NCBI RefSeq assembly: GCF_014695725.1
Contig: NZ_JACJOU010000016.1
Location: forward strand, 62,001 to 126,000
From: Microcoleus sp. FACHB-672
Lineage (GTDB): Bacteria; Cyanobacteriota; Cyanobacteriia; Cyanobacteriales; Oscillatoriaceae
Length of the DNA stretch: 64,000 nt
Reading direction: 5' to 3'
Notes under the pieces: model-generated
Seen by the model: only the letters and a program-made list of their open reading frames with translations
Database searches by the model: none
Told to the model about the DNA's origin: nothing
Program-made: the position numbers and the translations under genes
Part shown: in pieces, positions 25,710 through 34,128 of the stretch
Layout of the letters: each line of letters starts with the position of its first letter
Position numbering within the stretch: position 1 is the first letter of the stretch

Positions 25710-27140
25710 GTGTGCATTAATCTACGACATATTGGATTAATTGGCTTGGGACCCCATGCCAGACGAATTTATTATCCGGTTATTGAAAAATACGCTCAAT
25801 TAAACGGTTTTAATCTTGTTTTTGTTATTGAAGTAGAAGGCAAACAAGAAAGTGTGCAGGCTTTTATAAAAACTCGTAGAATTCAACCATTATCAACTTT
25901 TTTTATTAATTCGCTTTTTTCTCAAAACGATATCTTATCTTCGGATTTGCGGGAATTTCTAGACAATTCTATCGAGCAATATAAGCTTGATGGAGTTATT
26001 ATTGCTAGTGAACCCAAAAGTCACAAAGCTTATTTGAAGTGGGCTTTAGAAAAAAACATTGATATTTTAACTGATAAGCCAATTACTTGTCCTAAGAATG
26101 CAGCCAATGATCGAAATGATGCCCTAACAATTATTCAAGATTTTAATGAGTTGAAGGGGCTATATCAAGCTTCTCGCTCTAACTTGATCGTTCAGGCACA
26201 GAGGCGAGCGCACCTTGGTTATTGCTATCTTTATAATTATCTTAGCGATTTTTTAAACGAATTTCAAGTTCCCATTACTCACATTGAGGTTTCCCATGCA
26301 GATGGAATGTGGGTTATGCCAAACGAATGGGAACGTGAACATCATTCTTATAAATATGGAACCGGCAAGTTGATGCACTCTGGATATCATTTTGTCGATC
26401 TTTTAGCATGGTTTATCCAACTTAATCAGTTAGTCAAAGATAGAGAAGCTGATGAATTAGAGCTGTTTGTGAAGCACTCTAGCCCCTCCGATTTTATGCA
26501 GAATCTTACAGCAGAACATTACCAAAAATTCTTTCAAAAAGATTACTCAAAATATTTTTCAGATGACCAAATCGAGCGGGTTAAAGAATACGGGGAGCAA
26601 GATGTTTTTGTCCTGGCTCAGTTAAAGCGACAGCAATCTATCGTCACGACGGCTACATTGAATCTTCAGCAAAACTCGCTTTCTTCTCGTGCTTGGTCAA
26701 ATACACCAGTTGATGTTTATAAGGGAAATGGTCGAATTCGCCATGAACAGGTAAATATTCATGTTTCAGTATTGTTGAACATCCAGGTTCATTCCTATCA
26801 GTCTTATCAGGTCAATAATCCGATTGATATGGAATATGGCCCGGGACATATTGACCATTTTGACATTCTGGTTTTTCGCAATAACGGAGTAGTAGGAGGA
26901 AAACGGTTTGAACAAATAGAGATTGGGAAAAATCTGGCAAACTCTCTGCCAGCAACTTCTCAGTTTAGCCATAATGAAACTGCTAGAGAGAACCTGTTTT
27001 TGGATTTTATAAAACGCTCAGATTCCAAATCTGACTTGCTGCATCACAGCTTTACTAATGAGCTTCTCAGTAGGATTTATGAGTGTATTGCCCTAGAACG
27101 AAATGGGAAGTTTCCTCACCTATCGTGTTCTCTCACTTAG
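25710..27140 (+). CDS. Gfo/Idh/MocA family oxidoreductase
   Basis: A 476-residue NAD(P)-dependent oxidoreductase starting at GTG. The Rossmann fold appears as IGLIGLGPHARRIYYPVI (residues 8-25), followed by DGVIIASEPKSHKAYLKWALEKN and the family EKP-like motif as DILTDKPIT (catalytic Lys expected there). The middle holds MHSGYHFVDLLAWF, the usual helix with substrate-facing His and Asp. It is longer than typical members (about 340-380) by an insertion or extension in the C-terminal half (about 240-420). Such enzymes oxidise or epimerise sugars, inositols and other polyols, or reduce bile pigments (BvdR). Its partner is the small gene upstream; the sulfotransferase and diiron genes are divergent. 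Confidence 0.82.
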   Translation: MCINLRHIGLIGLGPHARRIYYPVIEKYAQLNGFNLVFVIEVEGKQESVQAFIKTRRIQPLSTFFINSLFSQNDILSSDLREFLDNSIEQYKLDGVIIASEPKSHKAYLKWALEKNIDILTDKPITCPKNAANDRNDALTIIQDFNELKGLYQASRSNLIVQAQRRAHLGYCYLYNYLSDFLNEFQVPITHIEVSHADGMWVMPNEWEREHHSYKYGTGKLMHSGYHFVDLLAWFIQLNQLVKDREADELELFVKHSSPSDFMQNLTAEHYQKFFQKDYSKYFSDDQIERVKEYGEQDVFVLAQLKRQQSIVTTATLNLQQNSLSSRAWSNTPVDVYKGNGRIRHEQVNIHVSVLLNIQVHSYQSYQVNNPIDMEYGPGHIDHFDILVFRNNGVVGGKRFEQIEIGKNLANSLPATSQFSHNETARENLFLDFIKRSDSKSDLLHHSFTNELLSRIYECIALERNGKFPHLSCSLT

Positions 27141-27156
27141 GAATTACGAAGACTCA

Positions 27157-28608
27157 TTAACCGGCTAAAGGAAAACCGGCTGCTAAAATCCAGCCAAAAT
27201 AAAGCGCACTTCCAATTCCATAACTCCAGGCTTCATTAACTTGGGCAGCAGCCAGTGAAAGAATGGCAATGATAATTGGAAAAACCGGCAGCAATAAAAA
27301 CATAAAACCAAGTTGAGGCACGAGGTAAACGGTTAAAAAGAAACCTCCCACCAGCGCCACACTTTGCCCCAGCCACCACAAAATTCGTTTTCCAACTCCA
27401 GAATCTTGTTGCGATAAACCGGCAGCCAAAAACCAAGGTAAACAAGCCAAGGATAAAACCGGCCATAGTTTTAATCGTGCGGGAATGAGCCACCACTGCA
27501 ACCAAACCACCTGTGCCATTGCTCCAAATGCCACCCAAAGCAGCGCAAACAGCGCCACACCTAAAAGGGCATTTCGCAGGGTAGGGCGCGGCAAACGACC
27601 GAGGAGTACCAGCCAAACGACGCCGCCAACCAGAAACCACAGGGCGACAGCACCGCCTACCAACAAGCCTCCTAGGTTCTCAATGCTGTCGGTTCGACTG
27701 GCTAATGTTAGTACACCGATTGCTGCAACAGGGGCTAAAAGCAATCCTCCCCAGCTTTGGAGAGGACGCACCTTTGCCCTCGCGGCAATGGTGGGATCTG
27801 CTAATCTTGGCGAAATTGCGCTCAGCAAAAGCAACCATGCCCCTAAGTGCAAGGCATACCAAATCATGCGCCGATCTGTATAGTTGCCGGTGTTTTGCAG
27901 ATTGAACGTGGCATTGAGCCATGTTTTGGCAGCTTGATGACTGGCGTTGCTGAAGAGAATTGTGATGTGCTCTACATTCGGGATGATTTGAAGCGATCGC
28001 GCCCTTCCTTGGGCAAAATTTGGATTTTCGCCACCGGCATCTCTCAACATCCGCTGTGCATTCTCAACAAACCGGCCTTCGCCGCTGCCGGCTTGCAGTT
28101 GCAGGTTGCGCGGCGCTGCCGGCGTGACATTTGCGCCGGTGGGCGAAACTGCAATGGTTGCGGCAAAGCGGTTGACATTTGCGATGCCGGCACTCATGAC
28201 TGCACCGCTACCCATTGAATGCCCCAGCAGCGCCAGACGTGCGGGATCGACTTCTGGCTGTTCCACAAGCGCGGCGGTTGCGATATCAAGATCCCGTTGC
28301 AGCGAACCGCGTTCTAAGGATGCTGGGTTGGCTGCATGACCCCCAAAATCCCATAGCATTACAGCATAGCCGCTGTGGGCCAAAACGTGCGCGTAGCCCA
28401 GCATCAACTGCTTTGAGCCGGCATACCCATGCGCCACTAACACTGCCGGTGCTTTCTGCGCCTCTTGGGGTGCCATGTAAAGCAGGGGCACTCCCTCGCG
28501 TTCGAGCGATCGCACGATCAGCCCATTCCGCGCTGCCGCAATTCCCCACCAGGAAAGCACGATCAACACAAGGCTTACAAGTAGCAAAAACCAGCGCCGG
28601 CGATTCAT
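27157..28608 (-). CDS. Alpha/beta hydrolase with C-terminal polytopic membrane domain
   Basis: A 483-residue protein. An N-terminal membrane segment (WFLLLVSLVLIVLSWWGIAAA) leads into an alpha/beta-hydrolase domain (about 40-250) with VLVAHGYAGSKQLM, the nucleophile elbow LGHSMGSGAVMS (Ser131), and a likely catalytic His in IPNVEHITILF. The second half is a bundle of about six to seven hydrophobic helices (for example WYALHLGAWLLLLSAI and ALLGVALFALLWVAFGAMA). The ATG at 28608 is preferred; an in-frame extension to 28671 is built from the CCCATGCC repeat and is probably not translated. The substrate is unknown; an esterase or lipase facing the periplasm is plausible. It is convergent with the oxidoreductase, 16 nt away. 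Confidence 0.83.
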   Translation of the reverse strand: MNRRRWFLLLVSLVLIVLSWWGIAAARNGLIVRSLEREGVPLLYMAPQEAQKAPAVLVAHGYAGSKQLMLGYAHVLAHSGYAVMLWDFGGHAANPASLERGSLQRDLDIATAALVEQPEVDPARLALLGHSMGSGAVMSAGIANVNRFAATIAVSPTGANVTPAAPRNLQLQAGSGEGRFVENAQRMLRDAGGENPNFAQGRARSLQIIPNVEHITILFSNASHQAAKTWLNATFNLQNTGNYTDRRMIWYALHLGAWLLLLSAISPRLADPTIAARAKVRPLQSWGGLLLAPVAAIGVLTLASRTDSIENLGGLLVGGAVALWFLVGGVVWLVLLGRLPRPTLRNALLGVALFALLWVAFGAMAQVVWLQWWLIPARLKLWPVLSLACLPWFLAAGLSQQDSGVGKRILWWLGQSVALVGGFFLTVYLVPQLGFMFLLLPVFPIIIAILSLAAAQVNEAWSYGIGSALYFGWILAAGFPLAG

Positions 28609-28617
28609 ATTATTAGG

Positions 28618-28638
28618 GGAGGGCATGGGGCATGGGGC
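28618..28638. repeat. Short GGGCATGGGGC tandem repeat
   Basis: Minus-strand orientation of the CCCATGCCCC repeat, next to the hydrolase start codon. It is followed by a GAGCGAAGTCGAAGT stretch of a type common in cyanobacterial spacers. Confidence 0.65.
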
Positions 28639-28796
28639 ACTTGTACTGAGCGAAGTCGAAGTATTGGGCACTTACGCTTTATTTTCACTGAGTTATGTTA
28701 ATCATCTACGCTTAAGTACTGATTGGTTGCATTACTCCTCCCCTTGCGGGGACCAAAACAGTGGTAGACATAGCCGTTTATTGTTACTTTCGGCTA

Positions 28797-29360
28797 TTAG
28801 GAACACTCCTTTTTATCGACTAACCCACCATAATCTTCAGAGAACCAATATTCTCCCCGTTCTAATGCCTCTGCAAAGGTCTCTAGATAAACTCGAAGAT
28901 TAGGTGCAATAAGCAATCTATCAGGCTCTCGCCACTCGACAATAATAACCTGACCAACATTTCCATCAGCAGACGGGTCTAAATCTATGCATTCGCAGGC
29001 ACCATTGGATTCCATCGTCAATGGAATCCAATTTGGATTCCACCAACCATTCCAAATCTCTTTAGAAATATCTTCAGGATCGCACTTAAAATTATCGTCT
29101 GAACAATCTTGCCATTTTTTGGATATTTCGATGGCCCTTTCGAGGGAAAGGAAGTCTAAGTGAGGGAACAGGCAATAAGATTCTTCTTCCTGACCATTAT
29201 GCACGCAGTAGGATAATTTGAAATCTTCAGGAAACTTTACATTAAAGAATACTTCAGCCTGGTAAATTTCTTCATCAGTAGCACCAGATCTAAGACTCTC
29301 TAGCACTTGAGGCGCATTAGCTTTTAGCCAATTATGAATTCTTTCCCAAACTATTTCCAC
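28797..29360 (-). CDS. SMI1/KNR4 (SUKH) family protein
   Basis: A 187-residue acidic protein. It begins VEIVWERIHNWLKANAPQVLESLRSGATDEEI, with the SUKH block later seen as FPEDFKLSYCVHNGQEEES and WIPLTMESNGACECIDLDPS, the usual acidic and Gly-rich core. Families with this fold include immunity proteins that neutralise polymorphic toxins and yeast Knr4. The GTG at 29360 is chosen because GAGG lies about 8 nt upstream and the extension to 29480 is unlike the family. No toxin gene sits nearby, so it is an orphan; it may protect against toxins from kin or have a housekeeping function. Confidence 0.82.
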   Translation of the reverse strand: MEIVWERIHNWLKANAPQVLESLRSGATDEEIYQAEVFFNVKFPEDFKLSYCVHNGQEEESYCLFPHLDFLSLERAIEISKKWQDCSDDNFKCDPEDISKEIWNGWWNPNWIPLTMESNGACECIDLDPSADGNVGQVIIVEWREPDRLLIAPNLRVYLETFAEALERGEYWFSEDYGGLVDKKECS

Positions 29361-29657
29361 AAAAAACCTCAGAAAGCTGGATCTCTTTTTCAATAAGTTA
29401 TCTAAGATTATATCTCTTGATGTCAGGTTTCTCTTTGCGGGTTTTTCACATCGCGGAGTCAGTACAAGATCAGCTCTCATATAGCCGATTGCATAGATTT
29501 CTCTTATGTAAACGGCTGAAAGCTTGATTTCTGGTTGCAGTCATTTTGCTCAATTCATAAGCTTAGCTGATTACTTGGCATCTACAGAGGTAAGCGCTTA
29601 TGGTTAGGCAGTTCTGCTATTACTCTATTATCAAAAGAGCAACACTGGTGTTATTTC
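29361..29657. other. Spacer, no intact gene
   Basis: Holds the promoter of the SUKH gene and AT-rich DNA. No coding frame of interest was recognised until the integrase-like fragment that follows. Confidence 0.5.
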
Positions 29658-29810
29658 GTGAAGAACAACCGCAGCGGCCAATCTGCAATTTTATCGAGTG
29701 ACCAGTTCGAGGAGCTGCTTGCCAGTTCGCAGCCCAAGTACAAATTGCTTTGGGCTATTTGCTACTACACGTCACTGCCTGACAGCGGTTATTTATTTCC
29801 CGGTAGCTAG
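29658..29810 (+). pseudogene. Remnant resembling the N-terminus of a tyrosine-type integrase
   Basis: From GTG at 29658 a 50-residue frame reads VKNNRSGQSAILSSDQFEELL, then SQPKYKLLWAICYYTSL before running into unrelated residues and a TAG at 29808. The opening NNRSGQ-ILS and the PKYKLLWAICYYTS segment resemble the N-terminal part of cyanobacterial site-specific integrases, where the text would go on with a catalytic Arg helix. Nothing of the catalytic domain remains. The likeness is from memory of such proteins, so confidence is limited; it could be chance. Confidence 0.38.
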
Positions 29811-29962
29811 GTTTAAGAAAACCTGATTTTAAGGTGACGACGTTAAATAAATTATGAAACAAAAATTTGTACTTTTTGAGCAAAAATACTGTTAGTAAAT
29901 AAAGAGCTAGAGAAACAAAAAACTATCTTCTGTAACTCTTCCCCCTTTATCTAACTATCAGT
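29811..29962. other. Short AT-rich spacer
   Basis: Follows the integrase-like remnant and ends at the stop codon of the J-domain gene. No feature was recognised. Confidence 0.4.
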
Positions 29963-30679
29963 TTAGGCGTGAACCGTTCCATCAGGGAGAATTGCTCCGG
30001 TTAACTTTGCTCCGGTTAATTTTACCAAAATTCGGTCTCTCGATCCGACTTTTGCGCCTCTGAGATCGGCTCCGCTGAGATCAGCTCCACTGAAATCGGC
30101 TCCCACTAAATTAGCGTCTCGTAAATTTGCGTTTTTGAGAGAAGCTTGCAGCAAATTTGCTCGAAATAAATTCGCTCTTTCCAAATTTGCTCCATTCAAA
30201 TTTACTTTGTGCATAAAAGCATCACTCAAATTTGCATCACTTAAATTTGCATCACTCAAATTTCTTCCGGATAGATCCCTTTCTTGCAAATTTGCCCCCT
30301 TAAAATCTCGTCCACTCAAATCAGAACTCGGTTTCTTTTCTTGAGATTGAGATTGAGGGGAATAGTGAGATGAATATTGAGAGGATTTTTGCGTTTCTCT
30401 TTGATAGTAAGAACGTGAGGGTTCTCGCTCTTTATTTGAATTTGACTGCGACTGACTTTTTTGGGTTTTACCTTGCCGTCTGGCTGAGCGCAATTTATCC
30501 CGCGCATGGTTAATTTCTTTTAATTTTTCTTCAGCTTTTTGTTGCAGCCTGGGATTATCTTTAGGAATGCGATCAGGATGCCAAACAAACACTAAGTCCT
30601 TATAGGCTTGATTCACTTCTTCGGTAGAAGCACCAGGTTCTAGGCCGAGAATTCTATACGATTGCTCCAACTCATCCAT
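29963..30679 (-). CDS. J-domain protein with pentapeptide repeats
   Basis: A 238-residue co-chaperone-like protein. The J domain fills residues 5-68 with the HPD motif at His34-Pro35-Asp36, needed to stimulate DnaK ATPase. A Ser/Gln/Lys-rich low-complexity linker (about 70-120) follows. Residues 125-230 are about twenty pentapeptide repeats of the A(D/N)Lxx type (NLSDANLSDANLSDAF and SGADLSGADLRGAK), which form a right-handed quadrilateral beta-helix. There is no Gly/Phe or zinc-finger region, so it is a type III J protein. The repeat helix may bind a client or target the chaperone. It lies upstream of glpK's end with its own start at 30679. Confidence 0.93.
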   Translation of the reverse strand: MDELEQSYRILGLEPGASTEEVNQAYKDLVFVWHPDRIPKDNPRLQQKAEEKLKEINHARDKLRSARRQGKTQKSQSQSNSNKEREPSRSYYQRETQKSSQYSSHYSPQSQSQEKKPSSDLSGRDFKGANLQERDLSGRNLSDANLSDANLSDAFMHKVNLNGANLERANLFRANLLQASLKNANLRDANLVGADFSGADLSGADLRGAKVGSRDRILVKLTGAKLTGAILPDGTVHA

Positions 30680-30756
30680 TACATCACCATCACTTCATAA
30701 TAAATGCGATATTTTTTACTTTTTAATTCTTTAATACCGACAATTCTAAAAATTAA

Positions 30757-32274
30757 TTATTCAACCCAGGATTTCGATCTTTTAACTGCTTCACACCACT
30801 TGCTGAAATTTTCTTGCGCCGGCATCATTCCTGCACCTGGATAAAACGTTTTGTCAATTTGACGAGAATCTGTTAGCGCTGTATAGTTTTCCCAAAAACC
30901 AACGGCTAAACCGGCAGCAAAAGCAGCGCCTTGGGCGGAAGCATCGAGGAGGACGGGACGTTCGACGGGGATGCCTAAAACATCGGCTTGAAATTGCATT
31001 AAAAAGTTATTTTGACACGCGCCTCCGTCTACTTTTAAAGTGGTGATATCTGTGCCGCTATCTTGATTAATTGCCTGGACAACTTCTTTAACCTGGAAAG
31101 CGATTGCCTCGACGACGGAACGCACGAGATGTTCTCGCTGTACGCCGCCGGTGATGCCAAAAAATGCGCCTCTGGCATTCATATCCCAGTGGGGTGCGCC
31201 TAAACCGCTGAGTGCCGGCACAAAGTAAACGCCTCCGTTATCCGTGACTCGCTGCGCCATCATTTCAGTATCAGCCGCCGCTGTAATCAGTTTAATGCCA
31301 TCTCGCAACCACTGCACGCAAGCGCCGGTGGTGAACATACTGCCTTCTAAAGCATAGCCGGTTTGAATTTTTTGATCGGTTCCTATCTGTGTCCAGGCAA
31401 CTGTTGAGAGAAGTTGGTAATGAGAACGCGTGACTTTGTTGCCGGTATGGGCGACTAAAAAGCTGCCGGTTCCGTAGGTGCATTTTGACAAACCCGGACG
31501 ATCACAACCGTGAGCGAAGAGTGAAGCTTGCTGATCTCCTAAAATAGCTGTGATGGGAATTTCTGCCCCTAATAATTCGGCTTTAGTGTGCCCGAATACT
31601 CCTAGGGATGGTTGAATTTTTGGCATTAAATGTAGAGGAATTTCAAATAATTCCAGTAACTTTTTATCCCACTGGTTCTCTGCTAAATTCATTAGCATTG
31701 TGCGACTGGCATTGCTGTGATCGGTGGCGTGGGTTTTGCCGCCGGTGAGATTCCAGAGAATCCAGGTATCAATGGTGCCGGCGATGATTGTATTCAGATC
31801 AACAGGCGGATATTCTTGTTTAATATGTTCAAGCAACCAAGCTATTTTTGTGGCGGAAAAATAGGCGTCAATAAATAAGCCGGTGCGCTCGTAAATCTCT
31901 GCTGCATGACCTTGCTCAGTTAATTGTTGACACAGGGGTGCAGTACGTCGGTCTTGCCAAACGATGGCATTATACAGCGGTCGTCCTGTTATTTTATCCC
32001 ACAAAAGACAGGTTTCTCGCTGCACACTTAACCCAATTGCTGCGACATCTTTTGCAGTGACTCCCGCTTTCTGCAAAGCTGTTTGCATTGCCCAACAGGT
32101 ATCTAGCCAAATTTCTCTCGGATCGTGTTCTAGCCAACCGGGCTGTGGGTAATATTGTGTTAACTCTTTGTAAGCAGAACTAACCACGCTTCCTTCCCGA
32201 TTAAATAGGATGGCGCGGTTGCCGGTGGTTCCGAGGTCTAGGGCAAGAACGTAAGCGGGAGCAAATGCACTCAT
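30757..32274 (-). CDS. glpK: Glycerol kinase
   Basis: A 505-residue FGGY-family kinase that makes sn-glycerol 3-phosphate from glycerol and ATP. The phosphate-1 motif is LALDLGTTGNRAILFNREG (residues 10-28), glycerol contacts lie in SVQRETCLLWDK and TGLFIDAYFSATKIAWLLEH, and the FGGY signatures are seen as GDQQASLFAHGCDRPGLSKCTYGTG and the later DGGACQNNFLMQFQAD. Length is standard. The first motif reads GTTGN rather than GTTSS, a variation often seen in cyanobacteria. It is monocistronic; no glpD or facilitator is nearby. Confidence 0.95.
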   Translation of the reverse strand: MSAFAPAYVLALDLGTTGNRAILFNREGSVVSSAYKELTQYYPQPGWLEHDPREIWLDTCWAMQTALQKAGVTAKDVAAIGLSVQRETCLLWDKITGRPLYNAIVWQDRRTAPLCQQLTEQGHAAEIYERTGLFIDAYFSATKIAWLLEHIKQEYPPVDLNTIIAGTIDTWILWNLTGGKTHATDHSNASRTMLMNLAENQWDKKLLELFEIPLHLMPKIQPSLGVFGHTKAELLGAEIPITAILGDQQASLFAHGCDRPGLSKCTYGTGSFLVAHTGNKVTRSHYQLLSTVAWTQIGTDQKIQTGYALEGSMFTTGACVQWLRDGIKLITAAADTEMMAQRVTDNGGVYFVPALSGLGAPHWDMNARGAFFGITGGVQREHLVRSVVEAIAFQVKEVVQAINQDSGTDITTLKVDGGACQNNFLMQFQADVLGIPVERPVLLDASAQGAAFAAGLAVGFWENYTALTDSRQIDKTFYPGAGMMPAQENFSKWCEAVKRSKSWVE

Positions 32275-32579
32275 CTTGAGCTATGTTCACTGTGGGTTTT
32301 TCTACTATAACTTTTCTGCCGGCACTCGATTGCAGAAGTCCTGACTATTTATGTTAAAATTAGTAATTAAGGCTAAATATTTTAACATATCTCTCCAAAT
32401 AAATTACGATTGATTACCCTTGTTTATTAAAAACTATCAATTTTTCGAACTAAGTTTTTTAAATTAGATTTTTTGTTAACTAAAGATGTTGAGAATAGTC
32501 TGCCGGCAGGTAGACACAGATAAACTTGATTTGAGTCATAATTTAAAGTTGGCTTTGAAGATTTTTGTCAATTTGATCC
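32275..32579. other. Divergent promoter spacer between glpK and the MATE gene
   Basis: 305 bp, AT-rich, with a single GCCGGC at about 32502 and no open frame. It probably holds promoters for both genes; no operator or riboswitch was recognised. Confidence 0.5.
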
Positions 32580-33998
32580 ATGTTTTTCAAAAAACTAAGC
32601 TTTAAAAACGTTAAGTTTATGTCAAAAGTCTTAGCCGAAGCTAAAGCTTGTCTGTTACTGGCGATTTCTTTAGCGGCGGCACAACTCGCACAAGCCGGCA
32701 CTAACTTTTTTGACACAGTGATGATGGGTTTACTGGGAAGTCAAAGTTTAGCTGCCGGTGCTTTGGGCGCAGTCACTTTTTCTGCATTGATGCTAATTAG
32801 CACCGGCATTGTTTCTTCTGTTGGTATTCTCGCAGCAGTTGCGGATGGTGCCGGCGAATCAAAGCGAGTGAGTTGTGTTGCGATACAGGGACTTTGGCTA
32901 TCAATTGCCCTATCTATTCCTTTTATGTTGTTAATTTGGAATATGGGGCCAATTCTGCGGCAGTTTGGTCAAGAACCGAACAATGTTATTTTAGCAGAAA
33001 GTTATCTCCGCGCGATTGTTTGGGGGTTTCCTCCAAGCATGGGATTTGCTGTTTTAAAAAATGTGGTTTCTGCGCTTAACCGTCCTAGAGTTGTGATGGT
33101 GATTATGGTAGGCGGGGTATTTTTAAATATTGCCGCAAATTATGTTCTCATGTTCGGTTTATTCGGTTTACCGGCTCTTGGTTTAGCGGGCATTGGATGG
33201 GGAAGCACCCTGACTTATTGGGTGATGTTTGCTACGGCAGCCGGGTTTGTGAGTTTTAATGAACATTTTAAAAAATACCAGATTTTCCCTTATTTTCATG
33301 AGTTTAATCGTCAAACATTTTTGGAAATCTTTCAAATCGGCTGGCCCATTGGACTGCTATTTACATTTGAGGCGGGATTGTTTGCGGCGACGACTTTTCT
33401 GATGGGATATTTAGGAACGGTTACTCTAGCTGCACATCAAATCGCTTTGCAGACTGCTGCCATGACATTTATGGTGCCGGTTGGGATTTCCTATGCCACG
33501 ACGATTAGGGTTGGGCAAAGCATTGGGAAAAATGATCCGAAGGGTGCTCAACAAGCGGGATATGTCGGCATTGCTATCGGTGCAATTTTTATGGGAATGA
33601 TGGCTTTGATTTTCTGGATGTTTCCAGAGAGAATTGTGGCGATTTATCTGGATGTTAAAGATCCAGATAATTTAAAGGTTGTTCAACTTGCGGTTTCTCT
33701 TTTAGGAGTTGCCGCGATGTTTCAAATCTTTGACGGTATTCAAGTGATTGCTGCCGGCGCTTTGCGGGGATTAAAGGATACGAGGGTTCCTATGTTGATT
33801 GGGGTTTTTGCTTACTGGATTGTGGGCTTTGTTTGTGGCTATGTAATGGGTATTTATCTGGGTTGGGGAGGGGTGGGTTTGTGGGGTGGTTTGGCTTTGG
33901 GGTTGGCTTTTGCGAGTGGTATTTTAAGTTGGCGTTTTCGTCATTTGGTTTTGCGGATGAGTAAGGAAGATTTTTTAACGACAGATGCACACAGATAA
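32580..33998 (+). CDS. MATE family multidrug/metabolite efflux transporter
   Basis: A 472-residue inner-membrane exporter of the NorM-like MATE family, with about twelve hydrophobic segments. N-terminal lobe: LAISLAAAQLAQAGTNFFDTVMMG, with the conserved acidic residue of the first helices, and SLAAGALGAVTFSALMLISTGI. C-terminal lobe: QIGWPIGLLFTFEAGLFAATTFLMGYLG and VPVGISYATTIRVGQSIG, the repeat of the family signature. It likely uses a sodium or proton gradient to expel organic cations or natural products. The last nine residues (FLTTDAHR and neighbours) and the stop are encoded within a 74-bp tandem repeat, so the native end may have been replaced. Confidence 0.93.
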   Translation: MFFKKLSFKNVKFMSKVLAEAKACLLLAISLAAAQLAQAGTNFFDTVMMGLLGSQSLAAGALGAVTFSALMLISTGIVSSVGILAAVADGAGESKRVSCVAIQGLWLSIALSIPFMLLIWNMGPILRQFGQEPNNVILAESYLRAIVWGFPPSMGFAVLKNVVSALNRPRVVMVIMVGGVFLNIAANYVLMFGLFGLPALGLAGIGWGSTLTYWVMFATAAGFVSFNEHFKKYQIFPYFHEFNRQTFLEIFQIGWPIGLLFTFEAGLFAATTFLMGYLGTVTLAAHQIALQTAAMTFMVPVGISYATTIRVGQSIGKNDPKGAQQAGYVGIAIGAIFMGMMALIFWMFPERIVAIYLDVKDPDNLKVVQLAVSLLGVAAMFQIFDGIQVIAAGALRGLKDTRVPMLIGVFAYWIVGFVCGYVMGIYLGWGGVGLWGGLALGLAFASGILSWRFRHLVLRMSKEDFLTTDAHR

Positions 33999-34116
33999 AC
34001 ACAGATGGAGAGGATAGTTTGTTTGTGGATGCCGGCAGATAAGATTTTTTAACCGCAGATGAACGCAGATAAACACAGATGAAACGGATAGTTTGTTTGT
34101 GGATGCCGGCAGATCA
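33969..34116. repeat. Two tandem 74-bp units containing CAGATAAACACAGATG
   Basis: Unit one (33969-34042) and unit two (34043-34116) share TTTTTTAAC, the CAGAT-rich core, then GGATAGTTTGTTTGTGGAT and GCCGGCAGAT. The first unit contains the MATE stop codon. The CGCAGAT/ACAGAT core links it to the repeats at 16461 and 8896. Confidence 0.85.
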
Positions 34117-34128
34117 ATGTAGATAAGG

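Noticed and set aside
27236-27922. Other-frame openings within the alpha/beta hydrolase gene
   Set aside because: They lie fully inside a well-supported gene and lack motifs.
28733-28755. CCTCCCCTTGCGGGG hairpin considered as a Yfr-type small RNA
   Set aside because: Only a short stem and a partial motif resemble such RNAs; no further conserved part was seen.
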